This document shows, in pieces, positions 4,928 to 5,287 of a stretch of 5,287 bases of DNA. How positions within the stretch are numbered: position 1 is the first letter of the stretch; the number at the start of each line of letters is the position of its first letter. The stretch is from an uncultured Clostridia bacterium. GTDB lineage: Bacteria; Bacillota; Clostridia; Oscillospirales; Oscillospiraceae. A program made the translations under genes and the position numbers. The notes under the pieces were generated by a model, which saw only the letters and a program-made list of their open reading frames with translations, did not search any database and was not told the origin of the DNA. The stretch lies in contig CAMHRJ010000169.1 of NCBI GenBank assembly GCA_946187475.1, forward strand, positions 1 through 5,287. The letters are read 5' to 3'.

Positions 4928-5274
4928 GCAGCCATGAGCATACTCATATCCGCAGCGACGGCACGGTGTTCACCCACACCCACGACACCCTCACCGGCCA
5001 CACCCACTCCCACAACCACACCAAGACGAAGGCGGTGCTCAATCGCCTCTCCCGGGCCATCGGGCATCTGGAGTCGGTCAAGCGGATGGTGGCCGACGGG
5101 CGGGACTGCACCGAGGTGCTCATGCAGCTGGCAGCAGTCCAGTCGGCGCTGAACGGCACCGCCAAGGTGATTTTGAAGGACCACATCGAGCACTGTCTCA
5201 CCGATGCCCTGGAGCAGAACAACGCCGCCGCGCTGGAAGAACTCAACACCGCCATCGAGCGGTTCATGCGCTAA
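4924..5274 (+). CDS. CsoR/RcnR-family (DUF156) metal-sensing transcriptional repressor with His-rich N-terminal tail
   Basis: 116-residue all-helical DNA-binding repressor of the family whose members leave DNA when they bind their effector. The first 32 residues are a His-rich tail with nine histidines (4, 6, 8, 18, 20, 26, 28, 30, 32). The conserved fold starts at about 34: KAVLNRLSRAIGHLESVKRM (36-55), DGRDC (58-62), then the helix with QLAAVQSAL (68-76) and DHIEHC (86-91). Cys62, His87 and Cys91 have the 25- and 4-residue spacing of the CsoR ligand triad (Cys36, His61, Cys65 in M. tuberculosis CsoR). Nickel sensor InrS uses the same triad plus an N-terminal His about 32 residues before the Cys; here His28, His30 or His32 are placed to do this. 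RcnR would have His at the last position. Copper is therefore possible, but the His tail and nickel-type importer favour nickel or cobalt. It is the second gene of its operon, ATGA-overlapped with the methyltransferase. Confidence 0.93.
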   Translation: MSSHEHTHIRSDGTVFTHTHDTLTGHTHSHNHTKTKAVLNRLSRAIGHLESVKRMVADGRDCTEVLMQLAAVQSALNGTAKVILKDHIEHCLTDALEQNNAAALEELNTAIERFMR

Positions 5275-5278
5275 CGCC

Positions 5279-5287
5279 GGAAAGGAG
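5279..5287 (+). promoter_or_regulatory. Ribosome binding site of a following gene beyond the window
   Basis: GGAAAGGAG starts five bases after the repressor's TAA and runs to the last base. Its strength and position suggest another gene starts about 6-10 bases past the right edge, in the same operon. No terminator separates them. Confidence 0.6.

Noticed and set aside
4930..5022. CAC/CAT-rich stretch that resembles a short tandem DNA repeat
   Set aside because: The periodicity comes from His codons in the repressor tail; no repeat unit with constant spacing, so not a CRISPR or a satellite.
4654..5193. Minus-strand open frame opposite the methyltransferase end and repressor
   Set aside because: Antisense shadow; the plus strand carries two well-recognised proteins with matched overlap and ribosome site.

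Overview
The window is bacterial and reads like a GC-rich member of the Bacillota, probably the Clostridia (Oscillospiraceae-like gut anaerobes are my guess from protein style and base composition; this is inference). Supporting signs are strong AGGAGG-type ribosome binding sites, tight ATGA/TTGA gene overlaps, a lipoprotein-type substrate-binding protein (no outer membrane needed) and a CsoR-family repressor. Coding density is very high. The only substantial non-coding stretch is the 194-base divergent promoter region at 3942-4135.

Left part, minus strand (transcribed from 3941 down to 1): a complete nickel/peptide-type ABC importer operon in the order permease NikB-like (3941-3000), permease NikC-like (3003-2140), ATPase NikD-like (2143-1346), ATPase NikE-like (1353-592), then a solute-binding lipoprotein (526 to the window edge, truncated). 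The first four genes overlap by 4, 4 and 8 bases. The binding protein follows after 65 bases. Permease motifs resemble E. coli NikB/NikC more than Dpp/Opp, and both ATPases lack the long C-terminal extension usual in Dpp/Opp ATPases, so nickel, another transition metal or a metal-chelate is the likeliest cargo.

Right part, plus strand (4136 onward): a class I SAM-dependent methyltransferase (4136-4927) overlaps by 4 bases a CsoR/RcnR-family metal-sensing repressor (4924-5274). The repressor has nine histidines in its first 32 residues and a Cys62-His87-Cys91 ligand triad. A ribosome binding site sits at the very end of the window, so the operon continues beyond it.

The two operons face away from each other across a region holding two outward-pointing copies of one module: a C-tract/G-tract followed by AGGTTGTG. 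Each copy sits at the likely -35 of one promoter, and C/G tracts are the hallmark of CsoR/RcnR operators. The simplest reading is a metal-homeostasis locus in which the repressor controls both transcription units. The methyltransferase may modify a small-molecule chelator carried by the transporter. That last point is a hypothesis; no chelator synthase is visible here.
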